Counted from the first letter of the stretch, positions 8,161 to 16,878 are shown. The stretch is 64,000 nucleotides of DNA from Gemmatimonas phototrophica (GCF_000695095.2 NZ_CP011454.1:558001-622000); one strand, 5' to 3'. The notes: generated by a model from the sequence alone, not told the origin. Numbers and translations: made by a program.

Positions 8161-10055
8161 CCCGCGGCGTCTTGCACGACCACACGCGACCGCTGGTGCT
8201 GGTGGTGGGAACCGACCCCGCGGCGCGTGAGCGCACGCTTGCGTCGCTGGCTGAGCAGTCAGTCACCGTTCGTGTGCTCGCACCAGGGGAATCGGTGGCC
8301 ACGATCTCGAGCAGTCTGCTCGTGCTGGTGGCGGCGGGGGCAGAACTTGATGCGACCGCGTGCGAGCGTTGCGCGTGGTATCTGGCGACGCATCCTCGTG
8401 CCGGGTGGGTGTCTGGCGGTACGTATTCCGAGTCTGCGCCCGATACGTCGTTGCGCATGATGCTCAACGTGGTGGCGTTCCGCACAAGCGAGGTGCGGCA
8501 GGCACTTGGCGATGCCGTGTGGCGTCTCGCCGGTGACTCCGGTCGTGCCACACCGGGGATCACGCTGCGTAGTGTGGTGTCGCTACTGCGCACTGGCGCG
8601 GTGGGAGGATGGCTCGATCCGGTCCTGCGCGATGTCTCCTCGGGTGCCGAGGCCGAGGGCGACCTGCTGCAGGCAGAGGCGTCGCTCGCGCTGCTGTCGC
8701 TGAGTGAGCGCGATCTGGTGGAGCCGCGGCTGCTGGTGCCGTCGGGCATTCCTCTGCAGCGGGTGGAGGCGCCCGTGGTACCCACCTTGCCGGTGGTTTG
8801 CCACGATGCCAGTGGCGAGCGTGTGCTGGCCTTGCTGCAGGGATTCCCCATGGGCGGGTATGCGGCCTTCAATGCTGATCTCATTCCGCGTCTAGCCGCG
8901 CGCGGTCACGTGGTCACCACGGCGCTGCTCGAGTGGTGGCGGAGTGACTGGCGGCTCGCGCAGGTGCGTGCGGTGGCACCGGACATTCATCATGTCCCAT
9001 CGGTCGTACCGTTCAGTGGCATTGTTGCCTACCTGGAGCATCTCATTCGCAGCCGCGGGATCACCGTGGTGTTCATGAGTCACTCCTTTCTCGGGTACCG
9101 TCTCCTCATGACGCTGCGAGCCACATTTCCCGACGTGGCGTTCGTGGACTACGTCCATACGGAATGGTTTGAAGCCCCGATGTACGGTAGCTATGCCACC
9201 ATGTCGGCGCGGTGGTCACATGCGCTTGATGCGCAGGTGACCTCCAGTGCGGCCCTGGCGGCACAGATGATCCGTGACGGAGCCGACGCCTCGCGTACGC
9301 AGGTGGCACACATTGGAGTGGATACGGCCTGGTGGTCCCGCGACGGGGTGGACCAGGAAGAGATTCGCACGGCGTTCGGAGCCAACGGCAACAGTATCGT
9401 CATGCTCTTTGCCGGGCGGGTGTCCCCCGAAAAGCGTCCGCTGCTGGCGGTGGATGCGCTCGAGCGCCTGCGGGCGGCAGGGCATGACGTACGACTGGTC
9501 GTTGCCGGTGACGGTCCGCTGCTGCGGGAGCTGCATGACGCCGTGGTTGCCCGCGGGCTCGAACCGTGGGCCAGTCTGCTTGGTGAAGTGGACGAAGACA
9601 CGTTACGGCAGGTGTACGCCGCCGCCGATCTGTTCTTTGCGCCCAGCGAAATTGAAGGCATTGCGCGCACCCTGTACGAAGCGATGGCGATGGGCTGTGT
9701 CCCGGTGGTCTCCGATGTCGGTGGCCAGCGTGAGCTGGTGGTGCCCGGCACGGGTTCGCTCGTTGCACCGCTGCCCGGAACGGTGGAGAGTTATCTCCCG
9801 GCGCTCACCAGCTGGTGCGACCGGCGCGCGCGCGAGCGGGCCTCGGCGGCGGCGCGCCAACACATCGTGGCGCACTTCGACAGCGCGCACACTGTACACG
9901 CCATTGAACAGGCGCTGCACGCCGCCCGACAGCGGGTGCCCCGGACGGGGGTGGCAGCGCCGGCGGAGCTTACAGAAGAGGTGGCCGTGCTCGGACTGGA
10001 AGTGGCGCGCCGGCACGCGGCGGCGATCGCCGCCGCCATGAACCGGAAGCTTTAG
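8157..10055 (+). CDS. glycosyltransferase family 4-type protein with extra N-terminal domain
   Basis: About 632 residues. The C-terminal half is a GT-B glycosyltransferase: FAGRVSPEKRPLLAVDAL, then VVAGDGPLLREL, and the sugar-nucleotide site FFAPSEIEGIARTLYEAMAMGCVPVVSDVGG, where the E-x7-E motif is visible. Residues about 10-180 form an extra domain (PLVLVVGTDPAARERTLASL) of the kind seen in GT2-like fusions, but without an obvious DXD. I chose ATG 8157 because it overlaps the previous stop by 4 bases and follows the purine-rich AGGGAGCGCAGG. In-frame starts further upstream lie deep inside the HAD gene. It should extend a surface glycan; donor and acceptor are unknown. Confidence 0.87.
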   Translation: MTRGVLHDHTRPLVLVVGTDPAARERTLASLAEQSVTVRVLAPGESVATISSSLLVLVAAGAELDATACERCAWYLATHPRAGWVSGGTYSESAPDTSLRMMLNVVAFRTSEVRQALGDAVWRLAGDSGRATPGITLRSVVSLLRTGAVGGWLDPVLRDVSSGAEAEGDLLQAEASLALLSLSERDLVEPRLLVPSGIPLQRVEAPVVPTLPVVCHDASGERVLALLQGFPMGGYAAFNADLIPRLAARGHVVTTALLEWWRSDWRLAQVRAVAPDIHHVPSVVPFSGIVAYLEHLIRSRGITVVFMSHSFLGYRLLMTLRATFPDVAFVDYVHTEWFEAPMYGSYATMSARWSHALDAQVTSSAALAAQMIRDGADASRTQVAHIGVDTAWWSRDGVDQEEIRTAFGANGNSIVMLFAGRVSPEKRPLLAVDALERLRAAGHDVRLVVAGDGPLLRELHDAVVARGLEPWASLLGEVDEDTLRQVYAAADLFFAPSEIEGIARTLYEAMAMGCVPVVSDVGGQRELVVPGTGSLVAPLPGTVESYLPALTSWCDRRARERASAAARQHIVAHFDSAHTVHAIEQALHAARQRVPRTGVAAPAELTEEVAVLGLEVARRHAAAIAAAMNRKL

Positions 10056-10137
10056 TCGGCAGATCTTGCCGCACACGCCGCAGCAGGCTTGGAAGCGTAC
10101 GTGTAACGTGTTGATCTGCAAGGACTTGAAGGAGGCA

Positions 10138-10161
10138 CGGTTTATGCAAAAGCATAGACCG
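10138..10161 (+). promoter_or_regulatory. hairpin enclosing a start codon after a strong ribosome site
   Basis: A strong ribosome-binding sequence AAGGAGG (10129-10135) is followed by an inverted repeat: CGGTTTATGC (10138-10147), loop AAAA, GCATAGACCG (10152-10161). The ten base pairs include one G-U. The ATG at 10144 lies inside the stem. This could hold back translation of the short frame that begins there, or act as a regulatory leader for the glycosyltransferase downstream. No function is proven. Confidence 0.4.
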
Positions 10162-10248
10162 TTCGGGTTCGTTCCTCTCCGGCTTCCCTGTGCATATGGA
10201 CAGCACGTCCTCAGCGGTCAGTCGCATCGCTCCGCCATTGAATCTTGA
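10144..10248 (+). CDS. possible 34-residue leader peptide overlapping the next gene
   Basis: A short frame with the best ribosome site in the neighbourhood (AAGGAGG, 8 bases before ATG). It encodes MQKHRPFGFVPLRLPCAYG and continues to a stop at 10246-10248, overlapping the start of the glycosyltransferase in another frame by about 50 bases. The product has no recognisable domain. It may be a leader peptide that couples translation to the downstream gene, whose own start has no good ribosome site. It could also be a chance frame. Confidence 0.3.
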   Translation: MQKHRPFGFVPLRLPCAYGQHVLSGQSHRSAIES

Positions 10249-11413
10249 AGCACGCAAACCGCGGGTTTGCGTGTCGCTTCCGTACGCGTCCCAGCTCCTG
10301 ACCGGAACCGCGATGTATTTCGGCGGGGCCGAAGTGCGAGGCACCACGTTCCTCAATGGGCTGGCGGCCACGCAGGCGTGGGATGTCCATGCGGTGGTGG
10401 TGGGGCCGCCAGCGCCGCCGATGCGCCTCGCCAATGGTGTCACGGTGCACACCAAGCTTGAAGCGCCGTGTCGCATTACGGTCCCCCTGGCCACCCCGGC
10501 CGAGACGGTATGGGGGCGCGTCGCGGCCGATGTCTATCTCGCCTTTGGCGCCAATGAAGCCTCCGCGGAGGTGGCGCACTACTGTCGGGCCGCGCAGCGA
10601 CCGCTGGTGTTGTCCATTGCCTCCGACGCGGCGTTTGATGCCACCGTGTACGAACTTTCCATCGTGTGTGATGCCTATGGTGTGGTTGGGCACTTTCCGT
10701 GGTATGCCATCAACGGCGCGCACACGGTGGTGGTGCAGACCGATCACCAGCAGGCACTGTACCGCGCGCGCTACGGCTCCGACGCCGTGCTGATTCGCAA
10801 CCCCGCGCCACAACAGGGGCACCGGCCCCCGCGCACGGCCGTTGCGAACGGGGGACGAATGCTGTGGGTGGGGCGCGTGGATCCCAACAAACGATACGAA
10901 GAGGCACTGCTGCTGGCCGCCGCGCTCCCCCATCGCGAGATGATCATGGTGTGCAACAACATCCTGTCACTCGGCGAAGGCACGATTGATGAGTTGCAGA
11001 CAGCCATGCCGAATCTCATGGTGGCGGATCAGGTGGCCCTCCCGGATATCGAAGGACTCTTTCGCTTCTCCGATGTGCTGGTGAACACCTCAGTGGTGGA
11101 AGGATTCCCCAACACGTTCCTGCAGGCGGGCCTGGCCGGCATCCCCATTGTGTCCATGGTTGTGGACCCGGATGGCATGCTGTCGCAGCACGGTTGTGGC
11201 CGGGTGTCTGACGGCACATCCGCCGGGATGGCGCACACCGTCGAGACGCTGCTGGCAAACGACAACGCCTACGCTGCCGCCGCAACGGCCTGCAGCGCGT
11301 GGGTGCATGGTCGCCATGACGCCAGCGCCCGCGTGGCCGAACTGTCGGCCGTGCTGGCACAGGCGCTCGCCTTATCACCGGCCGGTGATCTGGCGACCGG
11401 CGCCGCCGCCTGA
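10196..11413 (+). CDS. glycosyltransferase family 4-type protein
   Basis: About 405 residues with a GT-B fold. The N-terminal domain has VSLPYASQLLTGTAMYFGGAE, a glycine-rich loop region usual for GT4. The C-terminal domain has MLWVGRVDPNKRYEEAL, then a nucleotide-sugar site DVLVNTSVVEGFPNTFLQAGLAGIPIVSM with the conserved E-x7 region. ATG 10196 was chosen; GTG 10190 is only two codons upstream. Neither has a good ribosome site, so translation may depend on the short frame upstream. The gene is separated from the preceding one by about 140 bases and is followed after 27 bases by the asparagine-synthetase fusion. Sugar donor and acceptor are unknown. Confidence 0.87.
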   Translation: MDSTSSAVSRIAPPLNLEARKPRVCVSLPYASQLLTGTAMYFGGAEVRGTTFLNGLAATQAWDVHAVVVGPPAPPMRLANGVTVHTKLEAPCRITVPLATPAETVWGRVAADVYLAFGANEASAEVAHYCRAAQRPLVLSIASDAAFDATVYELSIVCDAYGVVGHFPWYAINGAHTVVVQTDHQQALYRARYGSDAVLIRNPAPQQGHRPPRTAVANGGRMLWVGRVDPNKRYEEALLLAAALPHREMIMVCNNILSLGEGTIDELQTAMPNLMVADQVALPDIEGLFRFSDVLVNTSVVEGFPNTFLQAGLAGIPIVSMVVDPDGMLSQHGCGRVSDGTSAGMAHTVETLLANDNAYAAAATACSAWVHGRHDASARVAELSAVLAQALALSPAGDLATGAAA

Positions 11414-11440
11414 CGAACCTCTCACATCACGAACGCTATC

Positions 11441-14398
11441 ATGTGCGGTATTGCCGGCATTCTCGCCCCGTTTCCTCCTGAACGACTTCGCCGCGCCGCC
11501 CTGGCGCTGGCGGATGCGCAGCGGCACCGCGGTCCCGATGGTGCCGGCGTGCAGGTCCAAGGCCCCGTCGCGCTTGCACACCGGCGACTGTCCATCATTG
11601 ACCTGGAGGCGGGTGCCCAGCCGCTCAGCAATGAAGATGGGACCATTTGGATCACGTTCAACGGCGAGATCTACAACTACCAGGAGTTGCGGCACACGCT
11701 GCTGCAGCGTGGCCACCAGTTCCGCACGCGGTCTGATACCGAAGTCATCGTGCACGCCTACGAGGAATGGGGCGACGGCTGCGTGCAGAAACTCCGTGGC
11801 ATGTTTGCCTTTGCCATTACCGACACCCGTCGGCATCGCCTGTTCCTCGCGCGCGATCATTTCGGGATCAAGCCGCTGGTGTATCTGGAGCAGGGCCACT
11901 GGTTCGCCTTTGCCTCTGAGTTGCAGGCGTTCCACACGCTCGAGGATGCCGCCGTTGACCTCGATATTCGCGCCATCGATGAGTATCTCGCGTTGCAGTA
12001 CATCCCGGCGCCGCGCACGGTGTACCGCCAGGCGCGCAAATTGCCGCCGGGGCACACCATGTCGGTGGATTTCGACGGTCGGGTCCAAGGTCCGCAGCGC
12101 TACTGGCGTCCCGAATTCCGCGTCGGTGTGGACATGCCGGATGGCGAGTGGATGGAGCTGTTTGAGGCCACGATGCGCGACTCCGTCCGGGCGCACCTCG
12201 TCGCCGATGTACCCGTGGGGGCGTTCCTCTCTGGTGGGCTCGACTCCACCGGCGTCGTCGCGCTGGCGCAGGAGCTGACCCGCGAACCGGTGCATACCTA
12301 CAGCATCGGGTTCCGCGATCCGGCGCACGACGAGTCGGCCTGGGCTCGCGAGGCTGCCGAGCGATTGGGCACCATACATCATTCCGAGATGCTTGAGGTG
12401 GACGCGCTCGATTCGCTGTCCGCTCTCGTGCAGCATTACGGCGAGCCGTTCGGTGACAGTTCGGCGGTGGCCACGATGGCCGTATCGCGCCTCGCGGCGC
12501 GGGACGTCAAAACGGTGCTGACCGGCGACGGTGGTGACGAAGGCATGGCCGGCTATCACTCGCACATGGCCTGGCTCACCGCGGCGCGTGGTGCCGGCGG
12601 AGAGTTTCCGGCCCGTCCGTCCGTCCAGACCTGGCAGGGAATGATTCACTACTGCGATCCCGCGCTGCGGGCGCAGCTGTGGCAGGGCAATCACCGCGGC
12701 AACACGCTGCTCCCCATCGAATCGTTTGAGGCGGCGTGGGCCGAGGCCCGTGATCTGGGTGCCGTGCAACGGCTCCAGTACATGGATGCCATGACGTATC
12801 TGCCCAATGACATCCTCACGAAGGTGGATATCGCGAGCATGTCGGCGTCGCTGGAAACGCGCACGCCACTCATTGATGTGCCGTTATGGGATGTCCTGAC
12901 GCAAATGCCGGAGCGCCTGAACGTGGCCATGAATCCCCACGGCACACTGTCGGGGAAGCACATGCTCAAGCGGCTGTTGTCCCGCTATTTCCCGGAGCCG
13001 TTCGTGCACCGGAAAAAGCAGGGCTTTGCGGTGCCGCTCTCGCGGTGGTTCTCCTCGGAAGGTGAGGCGCGTCATCTGGTGGATGAGCGACTCATGGGCA
13101 GCGGGTCCATGTTGCACACGTTGTTCGATCCGACCGCGGCGAGAACGCTGCTGGACGGTGGGCGCTACGGCCCGCTCTGGGTCCTGCTGGTGCTGGAGGA
13201 GTGGCTGCGCCAAATGCAGTCGCACGCCGGGGCCGCAGATCCGCTGTCCTTGGCGTCGGAGACGGTGCACCTGCAGGAGTCGCCCATGGCACCGGCCGAG
13301 CGGCCCAAGGTGCTCATTGTTGCGGACGTCCCGAACTGGATCTTTGAACGGCACGCCCGCACACTGCAGACGCTGCTCGCCGATGAGTTCGACATTACGG
13401 TGCAGTATCACACCGAGGATTTCGACGAAGACGCGTGGGATCTGATTTACGTGATGGAGTTCGAGCTGGTCCCCGACGAGAAGTTCACGCAGCCGTGGAA
13501 GTACGTGACGGCGGTGCGTTCCCATGTCTCCTGGGACCATCTGGCGGCACCCATGCTGGCGCGGTTCCTTCGCGAACACTTTCAGCAGACGCACGTGGTG
13601 TCGCAGCGACTGCACCGGGAGCTGGTGCCGTGGCTTCCCACGATCACCACCATCAGCCACGGCATAGACGGGGCGCTGTTCAACTATGCGCCTCGCCCGC
13701 CAATGCAGGGACGCCCGCTGCGCGTGGGCTGGGCCGGCAATCGTCGTACGGCCGTGAAAGGCTTTGCGGAGTTCATTGAGCCGCTGGCCGCACTGGACGG
13801 CGTGGAGCTGGTGTTCTGCGGCTACGCCGATCGCAATCTCACACGCGAAGAAATGGCGGCCTGGTATCGCGAGGTGGATGTCTACGTGTGCGCGTCGCAA
13901 AGCGAAGGGAGCAACAATACCCTGCTGGAGGCTGCGGCGAGCGGATGTGCCATCATTACCACCGACAACGGGACCGTGCCGGAGTACCTGCGTCACCACG
14001 AGGAGGCGTTGATCGTCCCGCGCACACGCGAAGCATTTGCGGCGGCGGTCATGCAGCTGCGCGACGATGAGGCCTTGCGCCATCGATTGTCCGTGGCGGC
14101 CTCGGCGGCGGTGCTCCCCGCCTGGACTTGGTCGGTGAAGAGCGAGGCGTATCGTGCATTCTTCCGTGACGCGCTGGTCCATCAGGACGATGCGCGTCGG
14201 CGCATGGCCAGTACCACCCATACCGGTCGTCGGTGGATCCTGCGTTGCACAACGGCACTGGAAGCCGCGCTGGCGCACAATCAATTCGATGAAGCCATGC
14301 AGATGGTGGAACAGCTGATGGACGTTGACAGCGGCAATCCCGTCTGGATGGAGTTGCGAACCATGCTGGCCGACGGGGCGGCACTCACCGCAGCGTAG
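11441..14398 (+). CDS. asparagine synthetase (glutamine-hydrolysing) fused to a glycosyltransferase
   Basis: A 985-residue fusion. Residues 1 to about 610 are a class B asparagine synthetase: MCGIAGIL with the N-terminal nucleophile Cys2, then RHRGPDGAG, a complete glutaminase domain, and a synthetase domain with the PP-loop FLSGGLDSTG (about residues 262-271) and LTGDGGDEGMAGY. Residues about 620-910 are a GT-B-type glycosyltransferase (VLIVADVPNWIFERHA, GWAGNRRTAVKGF, YVCASQSEGSNNTLLEAAASGCAII). A short helical tail follows. In polysaccharide clusters AsnB homologues usually amidate a uronic acid or similar carboxylate, so this enzyme may both amidate and transfer a sugar. I see no frameshift at the junction. 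Confidence 0.85.
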   Translation: MCGIAGILAPFPPERLRRAALALADAQRHRGPDGAGVQVQGPVALAHRRLSIIDLEAGAQPLSNEDGTIWITFNGEIYNYQELRHTLLQRGHQFRTRSDTEVIVHAYEEWGDGCVQKLRGMFAFAITDTRRHRLFLARDHFGIKPLVYLEQGHWFAFASELQAFHTLEDAAVDLDIRAIDEYLALQYIPAPRTVYRQARKLPPGHTMSVDFDGRVQGPQRYWRPEFRVGVDMPDGEWMELFEATMRDSVRAHLVADVPVGAFLSGGLDSTGVVALAQELTREPVHTYSIGFRDPAHDESAWAREAAERLGTIHHSEMLEVDALDSLSALVQHYGEPFGDSSAVATMAVSRLAARDVKTVLTGDGGDEGMAGYHSHMAWLTAARGAGGEFPARPSVQTWQGMIHYCDPALRAQLWQGNHRGNTLLPIESFEAAWAEARDLGAVQRLQYMDAMTYLPNDILTKVDIASMSASLETRTPLIDVPLWDVLTQMPERLNVAMNPHGTLSGKHMLKRLLSRYFPEPFVHRKKQGFAVPLSRWFSSEGEARHLVDERLMGSGSMLHTLFDPTAARTLLDGGRYGPLWVLLVLEEWLRQMQSHAGAADPLSLASETVHLQESPMAPAERPKVLIVADVPNWIFERHARTLQTLLADEFDITVQYHTEDFDEDAWDLIYVMEFELVPDEKFTQPWKYVTAVRSHVSWDHLAAPMLARFLREHFQQTHVVSQRLHRELVPWLPTITTISHGIDGALFNYAPRPPMQGRPLRVGWAGNRRTAVKGFAEFIEPLAALDGVELVFCGYADRNLTREEMAAWYREVDVYVCASQSEGSNNTLLEAAASGCAIITTDNGTVPEYLRHHEEALIVPRTREAFAAAVMQLRDDEALRHRLSVAASAAVLPAWTWSVKSEAYRAFFRDALVHQDDARRRMASTTHTGRRWILRCTTALEAALAHNQFDEAMQMVEQLMDVDSGNPVWMELRTMLADGAALTAA

Positions 14399-14399
14399 G

Positions 14400-14415
14400 T
14401 GACCGCCTGCGGTCA
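14400..14415 (+). terminator. short hairpin between convergent genes
   Basis: TGACCG, loop CCTG, CGGTCA. The hairpin lies in the 14-base gap between the + strand asparagine-synthetase fusion and the - strand glycosyltransferase, and overlaps the stop codon of the latter. It has no T-tract, so termination is only a possibility. Confidence 0.25.
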
Positions 14416-15822
14416 GGGCATGGCGCGAGGGCTCATCGCGCCCACGGCTCGCTGCAGTTCATCCAAGGCCCCTGCCCAGTCGCGGGGGCCCGGTTGCCGC
14501 ACGAGCCGTGCACTCGGGTACCATGCGGTTCGGTCGCTGCGGAGCCCCCATCGCCAGTCAGGCGCATAGGGCAGCAGCACGAATACCGGGAGCTGCATCG
14601 CTCCAGCGAGATGCGCCACGGCAGTATCCACGGAGACCACGGCATCGAGGGTCTGCAGGAGTCGCGCCGTGTCGAGCCAATCGCCGCCGAGCGCAGGCTG
14701 TTCTGCGTGGTCGAGCGCCGGCGGGATGGGCTCCCCCATCTGCAACCACACCCACTGTATGCCGGGGATCTCGGCAAGTCGCGCCGCGTGGGACGCATCC
14801 AGGTCGCGCAACACGGTCGAGAGGAACGCCGGATTCCCGTGCGTGACCAGCCCCACGCGACGGTCAGCGTGCGGTGCGGGCGCCCCATCGCTCATCTCCG
14901 CGTGCAGGTAGGGCACCACATCGCCCGCCACGTCGGTATCGCTGCCAAGCCGGTGGGGCAACGACAGCAGCGGGACATACCAGTCGGTGCGGGGCAGCAG
15001 CCCTGTGGCCACCGCGTCAAATCCGCTGGCTTGTAGCAGGCGCAGCGCCGAGGGCGGACATTCCACGATGACCCGTGCCGCCCCGCGTGCTTCCAGGCGC
15101 CGCACGTACCGCACAAAATGAAACAGGTCGCCAAGACCCTGTTCCATCACCACGGCGATAGTGGCGCCCGCCAGGGGCTCACCGTGCCACGCCGGAACGC
15201 CCTCCGGTCCCTGGGGGAGCCCGCGGGCTTCGAAGGCGTCCCACCCTGCCTGACAGGCGCCTGCAATAAGGTGCGTAAAGGCCCGCTGCACGGAGGTGAG
15301 CGCATGGTCAGGCCGCAGGCGTTCGGCCTTCGCCAGCCACTGCCGTGCTCCGGACAGATCACCCAGCGCGTGACGAATCTGGGCGGCCGTCAGCAGTAAC
15401 GCCGGAGCGGCGGTGGTCATGCCGATGGCCTTTTGTACCATCGCCCAGCCGCGTTGAGGATCGCCGTTGGCGCGTAACGCCGACGCCAGCGCACCAAGTG
15501 CGGCCGCATCGCGTGGCAGCATACGCACGACACGTTCAAAGCACGGCTGCGCCTCCTGCGGAGCCCCTGTCTCCAGCAAACCCGTGCCCAGCGCATACAA
15601 CCCAGCGGCATCGCCCGGCGGCGCCGTTGTTGCGGCCCGTTGCCACAGTTGCCGCTCGGCCAGGACGTCGCCGGCCAGTCGTCGGGCGTTGGCGGCCACT
15701 TGTACCAGCGCAAACGATTCCCGGTGGAGCTGCCAGGCTTCTTCAAACCGCTCGCTGGCCTCATGAAAGCGCCCGGCATCGAGTGCCGTCTGGCCGGCTT
15801 CGAGGAGCTGTTCAAGGGTCAT
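14413..15822 (-). CDS. TPR-repeat protein with GT9/heptosyltransferase-like domain
   Basis: About 469 residues. The N-terminal 170 residues are tetratricopeptide-like helical repeats (LLEAGQTALDAGRFHEASERF, LETGAPQEAQPCFERVV, AQIRHALGDLSGARQWLAKAERLRP). The C-terminal part resembles ADP-heptose/GT9 enzymes: VVMEQGLGDLFHFVRYVRRLEARGA, then DTARLLQTLDAVVSVDTAVAHLAGAMQLPVFVLLP, which is the usual nucleotide-sugar region. Such TPR-GT proteins occur in flagellin glycosylation and other protein O-glycosylation loci. I used ATG 15822; the frame is open to a TTG at 15840. It is convergent with the glycan cluster and divergent from flagellin, so it links the two regions. Confidence 0.85.
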   Translation of the reverse strand: MTLEQLLEAGQTALDAGRFHEASERFEEAWQLHRESFALVQVAANARRLAGDVLAERQLWQRAATTAPPGDAAGLYALGTGLLETGAPQEAQPCFERVVRMLPRDAAALGALASALRANGDPQRGWAMVQKAIGMTTAAPALLLTAAQIRHALGDLSGARQWLAKAERLRPDHALTSVQRAFTHLIAGACQAGWDAFEARGLPQGPEGVPAWHGEPLAGATIAVVMEQGLGDLFHFVRYVRRLEARGAARVIVECPPSALRLLQASGFDAVATGLLPRTDWYVPLLSLPHRLGSDTDVAGDVVPYLHAEMSDGAPAPHADRRVGLVTHGNPAFLSTVLRDLDASHAARLAEIPGIQWVWLQMGEPIPPALDHAEQPALGGDWLDTARLLQTLDAVVSVDTAVAHLAGAMQLPVFVLLPYAPDWRWGLRSDRTAWYPSARLVRQPGPRDWAGALDELQRAVGAMSPRAMP

Positions 15823-15939
15823 GGGAATTCTGCGGGGCAATCCATGCCCGCAATGTGACGATTTTCGCCACGGTGGTGAAGGGCATGCCGGAACTGTGAG
15901 GGTTTGTTCCCGCCAACCGAATCCGTGCGAAACTCGCGC

Positions 15940-15966
15940 TCAAGTTCTGCGCACTTGGTGCGACAC
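15940..15966 (+). promoter_or_regulatory. candidate sigma-28 promoter of flagellin
   Basis: TCAAGTTC (15940-15947), 11 bases, then TGCGACAC (15959-15966). This agrees with the enteric sigma-28 consensus TAAAGTTT/GCCGATAA at 6 of 8 and 4 of 8 positions, about 80 bases before the flagellin start. The rest of the 224-base region before flagellin shows nothing else I can name. Confidence 0.35.
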
Positions 15967-16046
15967 TCGTAACTGACCGCGATTCACCACTCGAATCGGG
16001 ACCGAGGCACGGATGCCTCAGAATTACCATCAAGGAGGATACCACC

Positions 16047-16820
16047 ATGCGTATTAACACGAACGTCGGCGCCATCACTGCTTCCCGCAATTCTTTCGTC
16101 AACAACATGGCGACGGAAAACAGCATGCGGAAGCTGAGCTCTGGTCTCCGTATCAGCCGTGCGGCTGACGACGCGGCCGGTCTCGCCATCGCCAACAAGC
16201 TGCGTACGCAGAGCCGTTCGCTCGCGCAGGCAGCGGCGAACGCCGAGCAGGGCAACGCGATGCTCCAGATCGCGGAAGGTTCAGCGCAGACCATCCAGCG
16301 CATCATCGAGCGTCAGAAGGAACTGATCACGCAGAAGCTGAACGGAACCTCCAGCTCCGCCACCAGCACCACGATCAACGCCGAAATCACGTCGCTCGCC
16401 ACGGAAGCCACGCGTATCCAGAACGCCAGCAACTTCCAGGGAACGTCGGTCTTCGCGTCGCTCACCTTCCAGGTGGGAGATGCTGACGCCGCGGGCAACA
16501 ACGCGGTTACGGTGACGGCCACGCTCACGCAGACGGTGCTCTCGGGCACGTCGACGCTCGCCAATGCCGATACGGCACTGGACGCCGTGAACACGGTACT
16601 CGGCAACATCGGTGCCGGTCAGAACGTGCTTGACTACACGGTGCAGAACCTCAAGTCGGCGGTGGTGAACATCCGCGCGGCCGAGTCCACCATCCGTGAC
16701 GTCGACATGGCCGAAGAAATGGCCAACTTCACTCGCAACAACATCCTCTCGCAGGCCGCGCAGGCGATGCTGTCGCAGGCGAACCAGGGCAGCCAGAGCG
16801 TTCTCCAGCTCCTCCGCTAA
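16047..16820 (+). CDS. fliC: flagellin
   Basis: A 257-residue flagellin, the filament subunit. The N-terminal D0/D1 signature is intact (MRINTNVGAITASRN, NSMRKLSSGLRISRAADDAAGLAI), as is the C-terminal one (AESTIRDVDMAEEMANFTRNNILSQAAQAML, ending SVLQLLR). The central part is short (roughly residues 100-190), so the variable D2/D3 domains are essentially missing. A textbook ribosome site AAGGAGGA (16032-16039) precedes the ATG. The protein is rich in Ser and Thr, possible sites for O-glycosylation by enzymes of the neighbouring glycan cluster. A strong hairpin follows the gene. Confidence 0.96.
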   Translation: MRINTNVGAITASRNSFVNNMATENSMRKLSSGLRISRAADDAAGLAIANKLRTQSRSLAQAAANAEQGNAMLQIAEGSAQTIQRIIERQKELITQKLNGTSSSATSTTINAEITSLATEATRIQNASNFQGTSVFASLTFQVGDADAAGNNAVTVTATLTQTVLSGTSTLANADTALDAVNTVLGNIGAGQNVLDYTVQNLKSAVVNIRAAESTIRDVDMAEEMANFTRNNILSQAAQAMLSQANQGSQSVLQLLR

Positions 16821-16846
16821 GCCTGAGTTCTTCCACAGGTGAGTAG

Positions 16847-16878
16847 CCCCGGGGTCGGCAAGGTTGCCGGCCCCGGGG
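16847..16878 (+). terminator. strong hairpin between flagellin and fliD
   Basis: Two 15-base arms, starting CCCCGGGGTCGGCAA (16847-16861) and TTGCCGGCCCCGGGG (16864-16878), are separated by GG, with one G-U pair. Only two T follow, so this may be a partial terminator or an mRNA stabiliser that keeps flagellin expression above fliD expression. Confidence 0.6.

Noticed and set aside
11148-12278. Overlapping + strand frame of 376 codons across the GT4 and AsnB genes
   Set aside because: It is Arg/Ser/Pro-rich, in a different frame from both recognised genes, and has no domain.
12884-14284. Long open frame on the - strand opposite the asparagine-synthetase fusion (466 codons)
   Set aside because: The + strand gene has clear domains through the whole stretch. 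The antisense frame has a His/Arg-rich composition with no domain, the usual shadow in high-GC DNA.
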